Of a stretch of DNA of 64,000 nucleotides, positions 16,028 through 23,753 are shown in pieces (position 1 is the first letter of the stretch; every line of letters starts with the position of its first letter). Under the pieces are notes generated by a model, which saw nothing but the letters and a program-made list of their open reading frames with translations, was not told the DNA's origin and did not search any database. The position numbers and the translations under genes were made by a program. This stretch comes from Micavibrio aeruginosavorus (lineage in GTDB: Bacteria; Pseudomonadota; Alphaproteobacteria; Micavibrionales; Micavibrionaceae): the NCBI GenBank assembly GCA_016432265.1, contig CP066681.1:1328342-1392341 (forward strand), written 5' to 3'.

Positions 16028-18424
16028 ATGCATAGAACGACCACACTTTTGCTTGTCCTTTTGGGCGTGTTCGCCCTCGGGATGCTGACCGGCCCGTCCC
16101 CGGCGCGGGCGGACTGTGCCGGCCCTGCCGGTGCAGCCTCCGACATTGTCTACAACGCCGATATCAAAATCTTCCAGTATTGCAACGGCACCGACTGGGT
16201 GAAGATGAGCCAGGTTCCGGGCAGCGGCTCCGGCGGGTGCGGCAGCATTCCCGAAGGGCAGCTTTTTTATAATGCCGATAACCGCGTCCTGAGCGGTTGT
16301 GCGGGCAGCGTGCAGACGGCCGCAGGCCCATCCGGCGGGGTGTTGGGCTGGACGCAGATCGCGGCGGGCGGGACGCATAGCTGCGGCATCAAATCCGACG
16401 GCACGCTCTGGTGCTGGGGCGACAACAGCAGTGGCCAGCTCGGCGACAACTCCACGACGACGCGCCTGATCCCGACATCCGTCTCCGGCGGCGGATCGTG
16501 GAAGCAGGTTGCGGCGGGCGACATCCACACTTGCGCGATCAAATCCGATGACACGTTATGGTGCTGGGGCAACAACGGCACTGGCCAGCTTGGCGACAAT
16601 TCCACGACGCAGCGCCTGATCCCGACATCCGTTTCCGGCGGCGGGTCGTGGAAGCAGGTTGCGGCGGGCGGTTACCATAGCTGCGGCATCAAATCCGATG
16701 ACACGCTCTGGTGCTGGGGTTCTAACGGCAATGGCCAGCTCGGCGACAATTCCACCACGCAGCGCCTGATCCCGACATCCGTTTCCGGCGGCGGATCGTG
16801 GAAGCAGGTCGCGGCGGGTAACCTCCACACTTGCGCGGTCAAATCCGATGACACGCTCTGGTGCTGGGGTTTCAACGGCAATGGCCGGCTCGGTGACAAT
16901 TCCACGACGACGCGCCTGATCCCGACATCCATCTCCGGCGGCGGGTCATGGAAGCAGGTTGCGGGCGGCAATAACCATACTTGCGGCATCAAATCCGATG
17001 ACACGCTCTGGTGCTGGGGGTATAATTATTATGGCAATCTGGGTGACAACTCCACCACGCAGCGTCTGATCCCCACCGCCGTTTCCGGTGGCGGATCGTG
17101 GAAGCAGGTTGCGGCGGGTACCATCCACACTTGCGCGATCAAATCCGATGACACGCTCTGGTGCTGGGGCAGAAACAACAGTGGCCAGATTGGCGACAAT
17201 TCCACCACGCAGCGCCTGATCCCGACATCCATCTCCGGCGGCGGGCCATGGAAGCAGGTTGCTGCGGGCTACACTCACAGTTGCGCGATTAAATCCGACG
17301 ATACGCTCTGGTGCTGGGGCAGAAACAACAGTGGCCAGATTGGCGACAACTCTACAACGGATCGTCTGGTGCCGACAGAAGTCAATGGCGGCGGATCATG
17401 GAAGCAGGTTGAGGCGGGTGCCACGCACACTTGCGGCATCAAATCCGATGACACGCTCTGGTGCTGGGGCAACAACGGCAATGGCCGGCTCGGCGACAAT
17501 TCCACGACGACGCGCCTGATCCCCACCGCCGTTTCCGGCGGCGGATCATGGAAGCAGGTTGCTGTAGGCGATGCTCACACCTGCGCGATCAAATCCGACG
17601 ATACGCTGCATTGCTGGGGATATAACAACAGTGGCCGTACAGGCCTTAACACAGGTGTTGGCAATACGCTGATCCCGACATCCGTCTCCGGCGGGGGCAC
17701 CTGGAAACAGGTTGCGGCGGGTACCATCCACACTTGTGCGGTCAAATCAGACGATACGCTGCATTGCTGGGGATGGAACGCATTCGGCCAGCTTGGCGAC
17801 AACTCTACAACGGATCGTCTGGTGCCGACAGAAGTCAATGGCGGCGGATCATGGAAAGCTGTTGCTGGCGGCGGTGATGCAACCTTTGCCGCCCATAGCT
17901 GCGGTATAAAGTCAGACGATTCGATCTGGTGCTGGGGCGGAGCTCTTATTAACGCGCTGGGCCAGCTTGGCGACGGCACGACAACGCAGCGCCTGATCCC
18001 CACCGCCGTTTCCGGCGGCGGCGCGTGGAAGCAGGTCACGGCGGGCGGGGCGCATAGCTGCGGCATCAAATTAGACGATACGCTCTGGTGCTGGGGGTAT
18101 AATTATTATGGCGAGATAGGTGACAATTCCACCACGCAGCGTCTGATCCCCACCGCCGTTTCCGGCGGCGGCGCATGGAAACAGGTCGCGGCGGGCGGAG
18201 TCCACACCTGCTCTATCATGGAGAAGGACGGCGTTCTTTACTGTCAGGGATACAACAGCTACGGCCAATTGACGTCGACTGAGTTTTCCGCACCCTACAG
18301 AATGACCGGCGTGCAGACGTGGTGCGGCGGCCCGGCTGCCGCCGCCGGAACGCTGCTTTACAATACTGATGCGAATGTCCTGCAATATTGCGACGGGGTG
18401 GGGTGGGCGCGCGTGGGGCAGTAG
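16028..18424 (+). CDS. Secreted RCC1-repeat beta-propeller protein, 798 aa
   Basis: Residues 1-34 are a signal peptide ending near PARADC. Two short copies of a domain of the form YN-x-D-x4-FQYC-x-G-x-x-W follow (residues about 40-110). Then come 13 RCC1-type repeats of mostly 50 aa (pattern W-K-Q-V-A-A-G-x2-H-T-C-A-I-K-S-D-D-T-L-W-C-W-G-x-N, then G-Q-L-G-D-N-S-T-T), and a last YN-x-D copy at the C-terminus. RCC1 repeats build beta-propellers; 13 would make about two seven-bladed propellers. Each repeat has paired Cys residues, plausible disulfides in an exported protein. Partner unknown; surface adhesion or ligand binding is inference. Confidence 0.88.
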   Translation: MHRTTTLLLVLLGVFALGMLTGPSPARADCAGPAGAASDIVYNADIKIFQYCNGTDWVKMSQVPGSGSGGCGSIPEGQLFYNADNRVLSGCAGSVQTAAGPSGGVLGWTQIAAGGTHSCGIKSDGTLWCWGDNSSGQLGDNSTTTRLIPTSVSGGGSWKQVAAGDIHTCAIKSDDTLWCWGNNGTGQLGDNSTTQRLIPTSVSGGGSWKQVAAGGYHSCGIKSDDTLWCWGSNGNGQLGDNSTTQRLIPTSVSGGGSWKQVAAGNLHTCAVKSDDTLWCWGFNGNGRLGDNSTTTRLIPTSISGGGSWKQVAGGNNHTCGIKSDDTLWCWGYNYYGNLGDNSTTQRLIPTAVSGGGSWKQVAAGTIHTCAIKSDDTLWCWGRNNSGQIGDNSTTQRLIPTSISGGGPWKQVAAGYTHSCAIKSDDTLWCWGRNNSGQIGDNSTTDRLVPTEVNGGGSWKQVEAGATHTCGIKSDDTLWCWGNNGNGRLGDNSTTTRLIPTAVSGGGSWKQVAVGDAHTCAIKSDDTLHCWGYNNSGRTGLNTGVGNTLIPTSVSGGGTWKQVAAGTIHTCAVKSDDTLHCWGWNAFGQLGDNSTTDRLVPTEVNGGGSWKAVAGGGDATFAAHSCGIKSDDSIWCWGGALINALGQLGDGTTTQRLIPTAVSGGGAWKQVTAGGAHSCGIKLDDTLWCWGYNYYGEIGDNSTTQRLIPTAVSGGGAWKQVAAGGVHTCSIMEKDGVLYCQGYNSYGQLTSTEFSAPYRMTGVQTWCGGPAAAAGTLLYNTDANVLQYCDGVGWARVGQ
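16349..18300 (+). repeat. Thirteen tandem RCC1-coding repeats, period 150 bp
   Basis: Copies start at 16349 and then at 150-bp steps, with a few longer units (repeats 9, 11 and 13). Neighbouring copies are near-identical over long stretches at the DNA level, for example GGATCGTGGAAGCAGGT recurs. Homogeneity of this degree indicates recent duplication or gene conversion. Copy number is prone to change and to assembly collapse. Confidence 0.9.
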
Positions 18425-18435
18425 TATTATAATTT

Positions 18436-19245
18436 TCAGCCGATGCCAAGAACGGCATCCCGCACCATCTTCTGCGCGGTGTTGGCAAGATCGAGGCGGT
18501 TGCCGAAATCTTTCGGGTCGAGCGGGGGCAGAGCCGTTACCTCCAGCGTCATGCCCGGGCAACTCAGGATGTTCCAGAAATGTTTCAGGCCGTATGTGTC
18601 GCCCCAGCAGTAAACCGCCTGGGCGTCGTTGTCTGTGGTGGCGTCTTTTCCGGCCACTTCCAGCACGCGAATGGCCACGGGCTGGATCGGAAGCGGGCGG
18701 TCTACGTTCAGGGGTTTGTTATCCCGATCCACGGCTTCGTTGAACAAGACCTTGAACAATCCGGCCTTGAATTGCCCGACATCGCGGCTTTTCCCGTTTT
18801 TCGTATGGCTTTCAGGGAAAAAGATGATGCTTTCGCCCCGATTGAGGGTTCTGACGATTTTGTAATGCGCCCGCGGCAAGTAAGCCTTGGTGCGTTCGAT
18901 GAACATGGTGCCAAGGCCCTTGCCGAGCCAGGAGGCCAGCGGCCCGACCACGGGCCAGCGCACGATATCGGCCATGGCGACAAAAGCGCCGTCGAAACGG
19001 CTGCCGACGACAAAGCCGTCCAGCGAGGAAAGATGGTTGGCGACGACGATTTTCTGGCGGCGGTCGTCGGGAGCACCCTGATATTTGATGGTGAGGTTGA
19101 AAAGGTCGCACAGCTTGCGGTGCATCAGCCGCGGCATGGCCTTCTTGTCGGCCATGAAAGGGCGGGCGGCGGCATGGGCGAGCGATAGCCCCAGCATCAG
19201 ACCAATGGCTCCGATCATCCGGCCCAGTGCGCGTAAAACCTTCAT
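18436..19245 (-). CDS. 1-acyl-sn-glycerol-3-phosphate acyltransferase (PlsC) family
   Basis: 269 aa from ATG 19245 (MKVLRALGRMIGAIGLMLGLS). The N-terminal stretch is a membrane anchor. The HX4D motif is visible in VVANHLSSLDGF, and the second motif FFPESHTKNG corresponds to FPEGT with Gly replaced by Ser. These enzymes transfer an acyl group to lysophosphatidic acid in phospholipid synthesis; the variant FPES block means another lysolipid may be the acceptor. In-frame codons extend 35 residues upstream but lack conservation. It ends 12 bases from the convergent RCC1 gene stop. Confidence 0.85.
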   Translation of the reverse strand: MKVLRALGRMIGAIGLMLGLSLAHAAARPFMADKKAMPRLMHRKLCDLFNLTIKYQGAPDDRRQKIVVANHLSSLDGFVVGSRFDGAFVAMADIVRWPVVGPLASWLGKGLGTMFIERTKAYLPRAHYKIVRTLNRGESIIFFPESHTKNGKSRDVGQFKAGLFKVLFNEAVDRDNKPLNVDRPLPIQPVAIRVLEVAGKDATTDNDAQAVYCWGDTYGLKHFWNILSCPGMTLEVTALPPLDPKDFGNRLDLANTAQKMVRDAVLGIG

Positions 19246-19365
19246 CCGTTTGTCCGTAAAGTCTTTATTTATTCTTGGCTTTACTATAGGAAATGCGGGG
19301 CGTTGCCGCAAGCACGGCAGATAAACGGTTGGAAACGCAGCATTATACATTATATGAGGGGCATC

Positions 19366-19722
19366 ATGTCAGGCCAGAATCAAACCCGCGTCCTTGTGCG
19401 CGATTTTATCGTTCCTGCGCGGATCGGGATTTACCCGCATGAGCATCAGGCGCCGCAGCGCATCTGCGTGTCGATGGATGTTTTACTGCGCGATCATGAA
19501 ATCCCGCGCGACGACATTGAAGACACCATGTCCTACGAAGGGTTGGTGCAGGCAATCCGTGATCTGCAGAAGCAGCATTTCAATCTGGTGGAAATCCTGG
19601 CTGAACATCTGGCGGGCCTGGCATTGCAGGATTCCCGCGTGGCGTCTGTGAGCGTGACGGTTGAAAAGCTGGATGTTTATCCGGAAGGCCGGGTGGGCGC
19701 CGAAATTATCCGTTGCCGCTAA
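19366..19722 (+). CDS. folB: Dihydroneopterin aldolase
   Basis: 118 aa, usual length. The chosen ATG at 19366 has GAGGGG just before it; the ATG at 19354 would contain the ribosome-binding site itself. RVLVRDFIVPARIGIYPHEH is the canonical N-terminus, the catalytic Glu/Tyr region is in QRICVSMDVLL and TMSYEGLVQAI, and the C-terminal SVSVTVEKLDVYPEG ends the domain. It converts dihydroneopterin to hydroxymethyl-dihydropterin in folate synthesis. It is convergent with the TPM-PDZ gene, whose stop is two bases away. Confidence 0.93.
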   Translation: MSGQNQTRVLVRDFIVPARIGIYPHEHQAPQRICVSMDVLLRDHEIPRDDIEDTMSYEGLVQAIRDLQKQHFNLVEILAEHLAGLALQDSRVASVSVTVEKLDVYPEGRVGAEIIRCR

Positions 19723-19723
19723 G

Positions 19724-21061
19724 TTATTTTACCTTGGGCGGGGCCTTGAGATTGAAGGTCAGGGGCTGCCCATCGCGGATCACCTCTACGGTCAGCGTTT
19801 CGCCATCTTCCAGCGCGTCCATGCTTTTGACGATTTTCTTGTGGTCGGGTTTCTTGATCCCGTCCCATCTGAGGATAATATCGCCTTCCCGCAGTCCCAT
19901 GGATGCCGCCGGGGTATCGGGAAATATCTTGTGAATTGTGGTGATGTCCTTGCGGTAATCGGTGTTCACATTGATGCCCCAGCGCAACTTGCGCTGCGGG
20001 AAGGGGTATCCGTTCTTGTTGAAATCCCAATCCGCAAAGGCATCGGCGTAAGGCAGAGGCCGCGACATATCGAAATGCCACTCGTTGCTGACGTTAAAGC
20101 GGATATTTTCCATCATCGTGCGGAAGTCAAGCCGCCATGCCCCGTCTTCCATCACCAGAAAATAGGGAGCGCATTGCCGCTGGTCGACCTTATAGCGCAC
20201 CACGGCCAGAGTGTTGTCCTTGATGTAGGCGGTTTGATCGATATCGCATTTTCTGTAGGCGTTCAGTTCGTTCCTCATCTGCGCCGGGGTTACGACCCAT
20301 GTCTTTTTCATCTCTCGCGTTTCGGATGAGTAAATGTCCAGATCGGGCGAGCCCATATTCTGGGAGAGGGCGTAATGATAGGCGGCGACGACTTGCTCCG
20401 GGCTCATGCCGTGAGATAAGGGGGTGGAAGGGCTTGCGGCTGTGGGTTGCGGCTGCTGATAGCCGCTGCCGATGTGCGCCTGTGTTTTTGCGCCTGCCCC
20501 GATGGACAGATTGTCAGGCAATTGTTCAGGCGCGATGAATTCTTTTCCGGCTTCGGCGTCCTGCGCGCGCGTCACGATCATTTCGGTGGTGGCCAGTATG
20601 CCGTCGGCCACGCGGTTCGCCTGAAAGAAGGGCACCATCTGCCGTTGCTGGAGGTAAGCGACGAAGCCATCTGTATAGACGGCGTCGAGGCCGGCTGAAA
20701 TTTCAAGCCGAACCTGATCCTGCGCCGGGTCGAGCAGCAGGAACATTCCTTTCCTGCTCTTGCTGTGCTGTCCGATTTCGGCTGAGGCGAAGATTTTCGC
20801 AGCATAAGCCGACAAGTCTCCGATGTTGTCGGCGACCATGATCCGGTAATCTATGTCGTATTGCTCGCGCAGCGCGGCATGATAGGTTTCCAGATCTTTC
20901 ATCTGCTGCTCGGTGAAAACCCCGGCGCTGTCGCAGACCAGATCTTTATGGCAACGTGATCCCGCAACGCTTGCGCCTGGAAAAATCAGGCAGGACGCCG
21001 CCAGCGCGGAAACCAGTACATGAATAATTTTTTGCGTCGCTCCCGGCCCAGGTGTTGCCAT
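19724..21061 (-). CDS. TPM-domain protein with C-terminal PDZ domain
   Basis: About 445 aa from ATG 21061, which has AGGGG at a good distance; a longer in-frame start would overlap lemA. Residues 10-35 form a signal peptide or membrane anchor. Residues about 35-175 match the TPM (TLP18.3/Psb32/MOLO-1) domain (CDSAGVFTEQQMKDLETYH, then SRKGMFLLLDP and VRLEISAGLDA). A Cys-rich linker follows, and the last 110 residues are PDZ-like (NTDYRKDITTIHKIFPDTPA, GLREGDIILRWDG). TPM proteins commonly pair with LemA as here. Function in the envelope is not settled. It is 17 bases downstream of lemA. Confidence 0.8.
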   Translation of the reverse strand: MATPGPGATQKIIHVLVSALAASCLIFPGASVAGSRCHKDLVCDSAGVFTEQQMKDLETYHAALREQYDIDYRIMVADNIGDLSAYAAKIFASAEIGQHSKSRKGMFLLLDPAQDQVRLEISAGLDAVYTDGFVAYLQQRQMVPFFQANRVADGILATTEMIVTRAQDAEAGKEFIAPEQLPDNLSIGAGAKTQAHIGSGYQQPQPTAASPSTPLSHGMSPEQVVAAYHYALSQNMGSPDLDIYSSETREMKKTWVVTPAQMRNELNAYRKCDIDQTAYIKDNTLAVVRYKVDQRQCAPYFLVMEDGAWRLDFRTMMENIRFNVSNEWHFDMSRPLPYADAFADWDFNKNGYPFPQRKLRWGINVNTDYRKDITTIHKIFPDTPAASMGLREGDIILRWDGIKKPDHKKIVKSMDALEDGETLTVEVIRDGQPLTFNLKAPPKVK

Positions 21062-21077
21062 TTTTGCGATCCCCTGT

Positions 21078-22040
21078 TTACTGGGCGGCGTCTTGCGCAG
21101 GCGCTTCGAACGACACTCTGGGCGCGGCGGCGGCTTCCTCATCGGCCTTGAAGTAGGCCTTGCGCTGGAAGTTGCCCATGCCGGCGATCAGGCTGCCTGG
21201 CATCCTGCGGATGGAGGAATTGAATGTCCCCACGGCCTCGTTAAACGCCATCCGCGCTACGTTGATACGGTTTTCCGTGCCTTCGAGTTGCGCCTGAAGC
21301 TGCATGAACTGATCCGATGAGCGCAGGGCCGGGTAGGATTCGACCGCCAGCATCAGGTTGCGCACCTGACCGCCGAGGTTTTGCTGCGCTTTAGCCAAAG
21401 ACGTCATATAGGCCTCATCGTTGAGGTGCGCAACGGCGTCTTTCCCGATCTCCTGCGCTTTGGCGTTTTCCTGCGTGACGGTGTCTGCTTGCGAACGCAG
21501 ACGGGCGATATCGGTCATGGTCTGGTTTTCGTGCTCGATATAGGTTTTCACGCTGCTGACCAGATTGGGGATAAGGTCGGCGCGGCGCTGATAATTGCTT
21601 TCCACTTGCGCCCATGAAGCCAGAACGTCTTCTTCCTTGTTCACCAAACCGTTATAGCACAAGGCAAACCAGATCAGCGAACCGATCAGGGGCAGGCTGA
21701 TGAGGGCGATGCTGATAACGGACGAGAGGGACTTGTTCATTTCTCCAACCTTTCCTGATTGATTGAGTATGTCTGATACGTTTTGAATGGTTTGTGCTGA
21801 TGCGGCATCGGCGACCGTCTGCGAGGCGACGGGGTCATTGGTCAGGATCATCCAGCATAATCCCAGTATGACGTTGGCAACGAGGGCCACCGCCATATAT
21901 TTGTATGAAAATTGGCTGTGGAACTGGATTTCCTTGGCGCGGGCGACATTCTCCTGCAGGCTGCGTTTCAATATCGCGGCTTCGTCGCTGGATATTTTTC
22001 CTTTGGACAAAAGCTCGTTGATTTTCTTGTCAAATCTCAC
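21078..22040 (-). CDS. lemA: LemA family protein with N-terminal membrane extension
   Basis: 320 aa. Residues about 1-35 are a charged region (KINELLSKGKISSDEAAILK), followed by two membrane helices (about 50-70 and 110-130) and the LemA core (LVNKEEDVLASWAQVESNYQ, RRADLIPNLVSSVKTY, then GQVRNLMLAVESYPALRSS and NRINVARMAFNEAV). LemA proteins are coiled, inner-membrane-anchored and periplasm-facing; their role is poorly known. The operon order is DUF2089, lemA, TPM-PDZ. The first 11 bases overlap the DUF2089 stop. Confidence 0.88.
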   Translation of the reverse strand: MRFDKKINELLSKGKISSDEAAILKRSLQENVARAKEIQFHSQFSYKYMAVALVANVILGLCWMILTNDPVASQTVADAASAQTIQNVSDILNQSGKVGEMNKSLSSVISIALISLPLIGSLIWFALCYNGLVNKEEDVLASWAQVESNYQRRADLIPNLVSSVKTYIEHENQTMTDIARLRSQADTVTQENAKAQEIGKDAVAHLNDEAYMTSLAKAQQNLGGQVRNLMLAVESYPALRSSDQFMQLQAQLEGTENRINVARMAFNEAVGTFNSSIRRMPGSLIAGMGNFQRKAYFKADEEAAAAPRVSFEAPAQDAAQ

Positions 22041-22389
22041 TTTGGATCTCCCTTATGCGGCGAATGCCTTCTTCGGATTTGATGGTGCCCTTGTCGATTC
22101 CATCAAGGATGGAAGCGATCAGATTATCGTCGTCGGCCTTGAGCTTGGCAATCGTGGCGATCAGCTCGTCGATTTTGCGGCGCAAGGTCGGATAGCTGAT
22201 GCCGATTTCTGTCGCCAGTTCCTTGAGATTGCCGCCGCACAAAACCATTTGCTCCGCTAAAACCCTCATCTCAAGGGGAAGCCGTGCCAGACGGGGCAGG
22301 GTGAAATTCCCTTCCATCACAATACCGCAATCGCCGCATTTCAGCTTTGAGAGCGTTAGTTTTCCTTTGCAGACGGGGCAATCAATCAT
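22030..22389 (-). CDS. DUF2089 family zinc-ribbon/HTH protein
   Basis: 119 aa from ATG 22389. The N-terminal zinc ribbon has CPVC and CGDC (residues about 4-20); the following LPLEMRVLAEQMVLCGGN and LKELATEIGISYPTLRRKIDEL is a helix-turn-helix, and the rest is coiled. This family usually sits upstream of lemA-like genes and is thought to be a regulator. An 8-bp palindrome lies about 90 bases upstream of this start, inside the divergent region. Confidence 0.85.
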   Translation of the reverse strand: MIDCPVCKGKLTLSKLKCGDCGIVMEGNFTLPRLARLPLEMRVLAEQMVLCGGNLKELATEIGISYPTLRRKIDELIATIAKLKADDDNLIASILDGIDKGTIKSEEGIRRIREIQSEI

Positions 22390-22475
22390 CCTGTGGCCTT
22401 TTCTCGCCGTGGTTATAATTTCAGAATACGGTCTCATTTTAATAATTTCAAGAAAAATGATAATTTTTTTTAAAA

Positions 22476-22497
22476 ATATTGATTTTTATATCAATAT
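22476..22497. promoter_or_regulatory. Perfect inverted repeat, candidate operator
   Basis: ATATTGAT (22476-22483) and its exact reverse complement ATCAATAT (22490-22497) flank a 6-base loop TTTTAT in an AT-rich 150-bp divergent region between the DUF2089/lemA operon and two rightward paralogues. It is a candidate binding site for the adjacent HTH protein. Confidence 0.4.
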
Positions 22498-22603
22498 AAT
22501 TGATTTTTTGACGGGGTATAAGGGCGCGGGCAGACCTAACGACGCTCTTTTCAGGGGCTGTGAACCCCTCCATAATGCCTGTGTCGTGGCTTAAGGAGTT
22601 TTT

Positions 22604-23098
22604 ATGCGTTCATTTCTCAGGAACAGTTTTTTGCGGCTTGCCGTAATCGGGGTGGCCGGCCTGGCCGGGGGCGCGGCGGCGTCGCTGCTGGTTTCGCCTG
22701 TGCCCTCGAAGGCGACATCTTCCGCTGGAACTGAAGTCAGCAATTTTTTCTCCGTTTATGACGGCCTGAATTCAAAAGGGATCGAAACCTACGTCAATAA
22801 CGGTTATCCGGCGCAAAACATCTACGCGACAGACGGCATGGTGCGATTGCAGCAGGGTTTGTATACGCAAGGCGCGGAGGCCGGGTTGCCGATGGTCGCG
22901 TTTTGGGATAACGGCGGCAGCATGCGGATGCTGTTCCGCCTGGCGGGAGGCAATCAATCGCCTGTGATCGTGATGAAAGACCGGGTCGGGCGCGATCGCG
23001 TGGTCTTCGGTTTGAATTTGAACGATCCCGCTGAAGAGCCCTTTATGGCCGTGTTTGACAATGCGGGCAACAAGAAGATGTTGTTCGGGGCCTACTGA
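22604..23098 (+). CDS. Exported hypothetical protein, tandem paralogue A, 164 aa
   Basis: AAGGAG precedes ATG 22604. Residues 1-37 are a signal peptide or uncleaved membrane anchor with a Gly/Ala-rich core. The mature part has FFSVYDGLNSKGIETYV followed by repeated beta-like units of the form L-P-M-V-A-F-x-D-x-G-G-x-x-R-x-L-F. About three such units are visible (residues about 97-115, 120-138, 145-163). No family recognised. The next gene, two bases downstream, is a clear paralogue. Confidence 0.7.
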   Translation: MRSFLRNSFLRLAVIGVAGLAGGAAASLLVSPVPSKATSSAGTEVSNFFSVYDGLNSKGIETYVNNGYPAQNIYATDGMVRLQQGLYTQGAEAGLPMVAFWDNGGSMRMLFRLAGGNQSPVIVMKDRVGRDRVVFGLNLNDPAEEPFMAVFDNAGNKKMLFGAY

Positions 23099-23100
23099 CG

Positions 23101-23664
23101 ATGAGGAAAAGCGCGGCGATCGATATTCTGGTGCTGGGCATGGCGGCGTTTATCGGCGGTTTCGGGGTGAATGGCATGCTCGCGGGTACCGGCATGGCGG
23201 AGGAGATACGCGCGCGCACAAATTTTTTCAGGGTGGCTGACGCATATAATCGCAAGGGCATAGAGATGTATGTCGACAGGGGGTCGCCGGGGCAGGTTTT
23301 CTATGACATGGATGAAGGCATGAGGCTTCAAATGGGGATTTACCCGCCCAATCCGCAACATCCGCCCAAAGAAATCGATTTGCCGCTGATGGCTCTTTCC
23401 GATCAGGGTGGCGAGATTCGACTGCTTTGCCGGCTGGACGGCATTGGCACAAACAATTCGCCGCTGGTCATCATGAAAGATTCAAAGGGGCAGAATAGAT
23501 TGATCATGGGGTTGGCGCTGGCCGATGAAGGGGAGGAAGCTTTCCTCACCGCATTCGACGCCGCAGGCAAGCAAATTGATGTCGTCGGGCGCTTTGTCAA
23601 CCCCGCGCAGGCCGCAGCGGAGAAGAAAGGCTTGAAGCTCAAGCTGCCGTGGCAGAAAGGTTAA
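23101..23664 (+). CDS. Exported hypothetical protein, tandem paralogue B, 187 aa
   Basis: Aligned with paralogue A throughout: FFRVADAYNRKGIEMYVDRG vs FFSVYDGLNSKGIETYVNNG, LPLMALSDQGGEIRLLCRL vs LPMVAFWDNGGSMRMLFRL, and VIMKDSKGQNRLIMGL vs IVMKDRVGRDRVVFGL. An N-terminal membrane segment is at residues 8-32. It differs by a Pro-rich loop (YPPNPQHPPK) and a basic tail ending LKLKLPWQKG. The start codon is two bases after the stop of A, so they are one operon created by duplication. Confidence 0.7.
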   Translation: MRKSAAIDILVLGMAAFIGGFGVNGMLAGTGMAEEIRARTNFFRVADAYNRKGIEMYVDRGSPGQVFYDMDEGMRLQMGIYPPNPQHPPKEIDLPLMALSDQGGEIRLLCRLDGIGTNNSPLVIMKDSKGQNRLIMGLALADEGEEAFLTAFDAAGKQIDVVGRFVNPAQAAAEKKGLKLKLPWQKG

Positions 23665-23701
23665 GCGCTCAGGCGCCTGTTTCATGATGAAAAAGGCCGC
23701 G

Positions 23702-23731
23702 AAAAAGGCCGCATTGCCTGCGGCCTTTTCC
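23702..23731. terminator. Bidirectional terminator between paralogue B and metY
   Basis: AAAAGGCCGC / GCGGCCTTTT with loop ATTGCCT. T-runs flank both sides, which suits termination of the two convergent genes. Confidence 0.85.
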
Positions 23732-23753
23732 TCTGGTTCGTTTTGTCGGGATT

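Noticed and set aside
16267-18069. Several long minus-strand frames over the RCC1 region
   Set aside because: They are periodic shadows of the 150-bp repeats and have no signal or motif.
16349-18300. Repeat array considered as CRISPR
   Set aside because: Period is 150 bp with coding continuity and no spacers.
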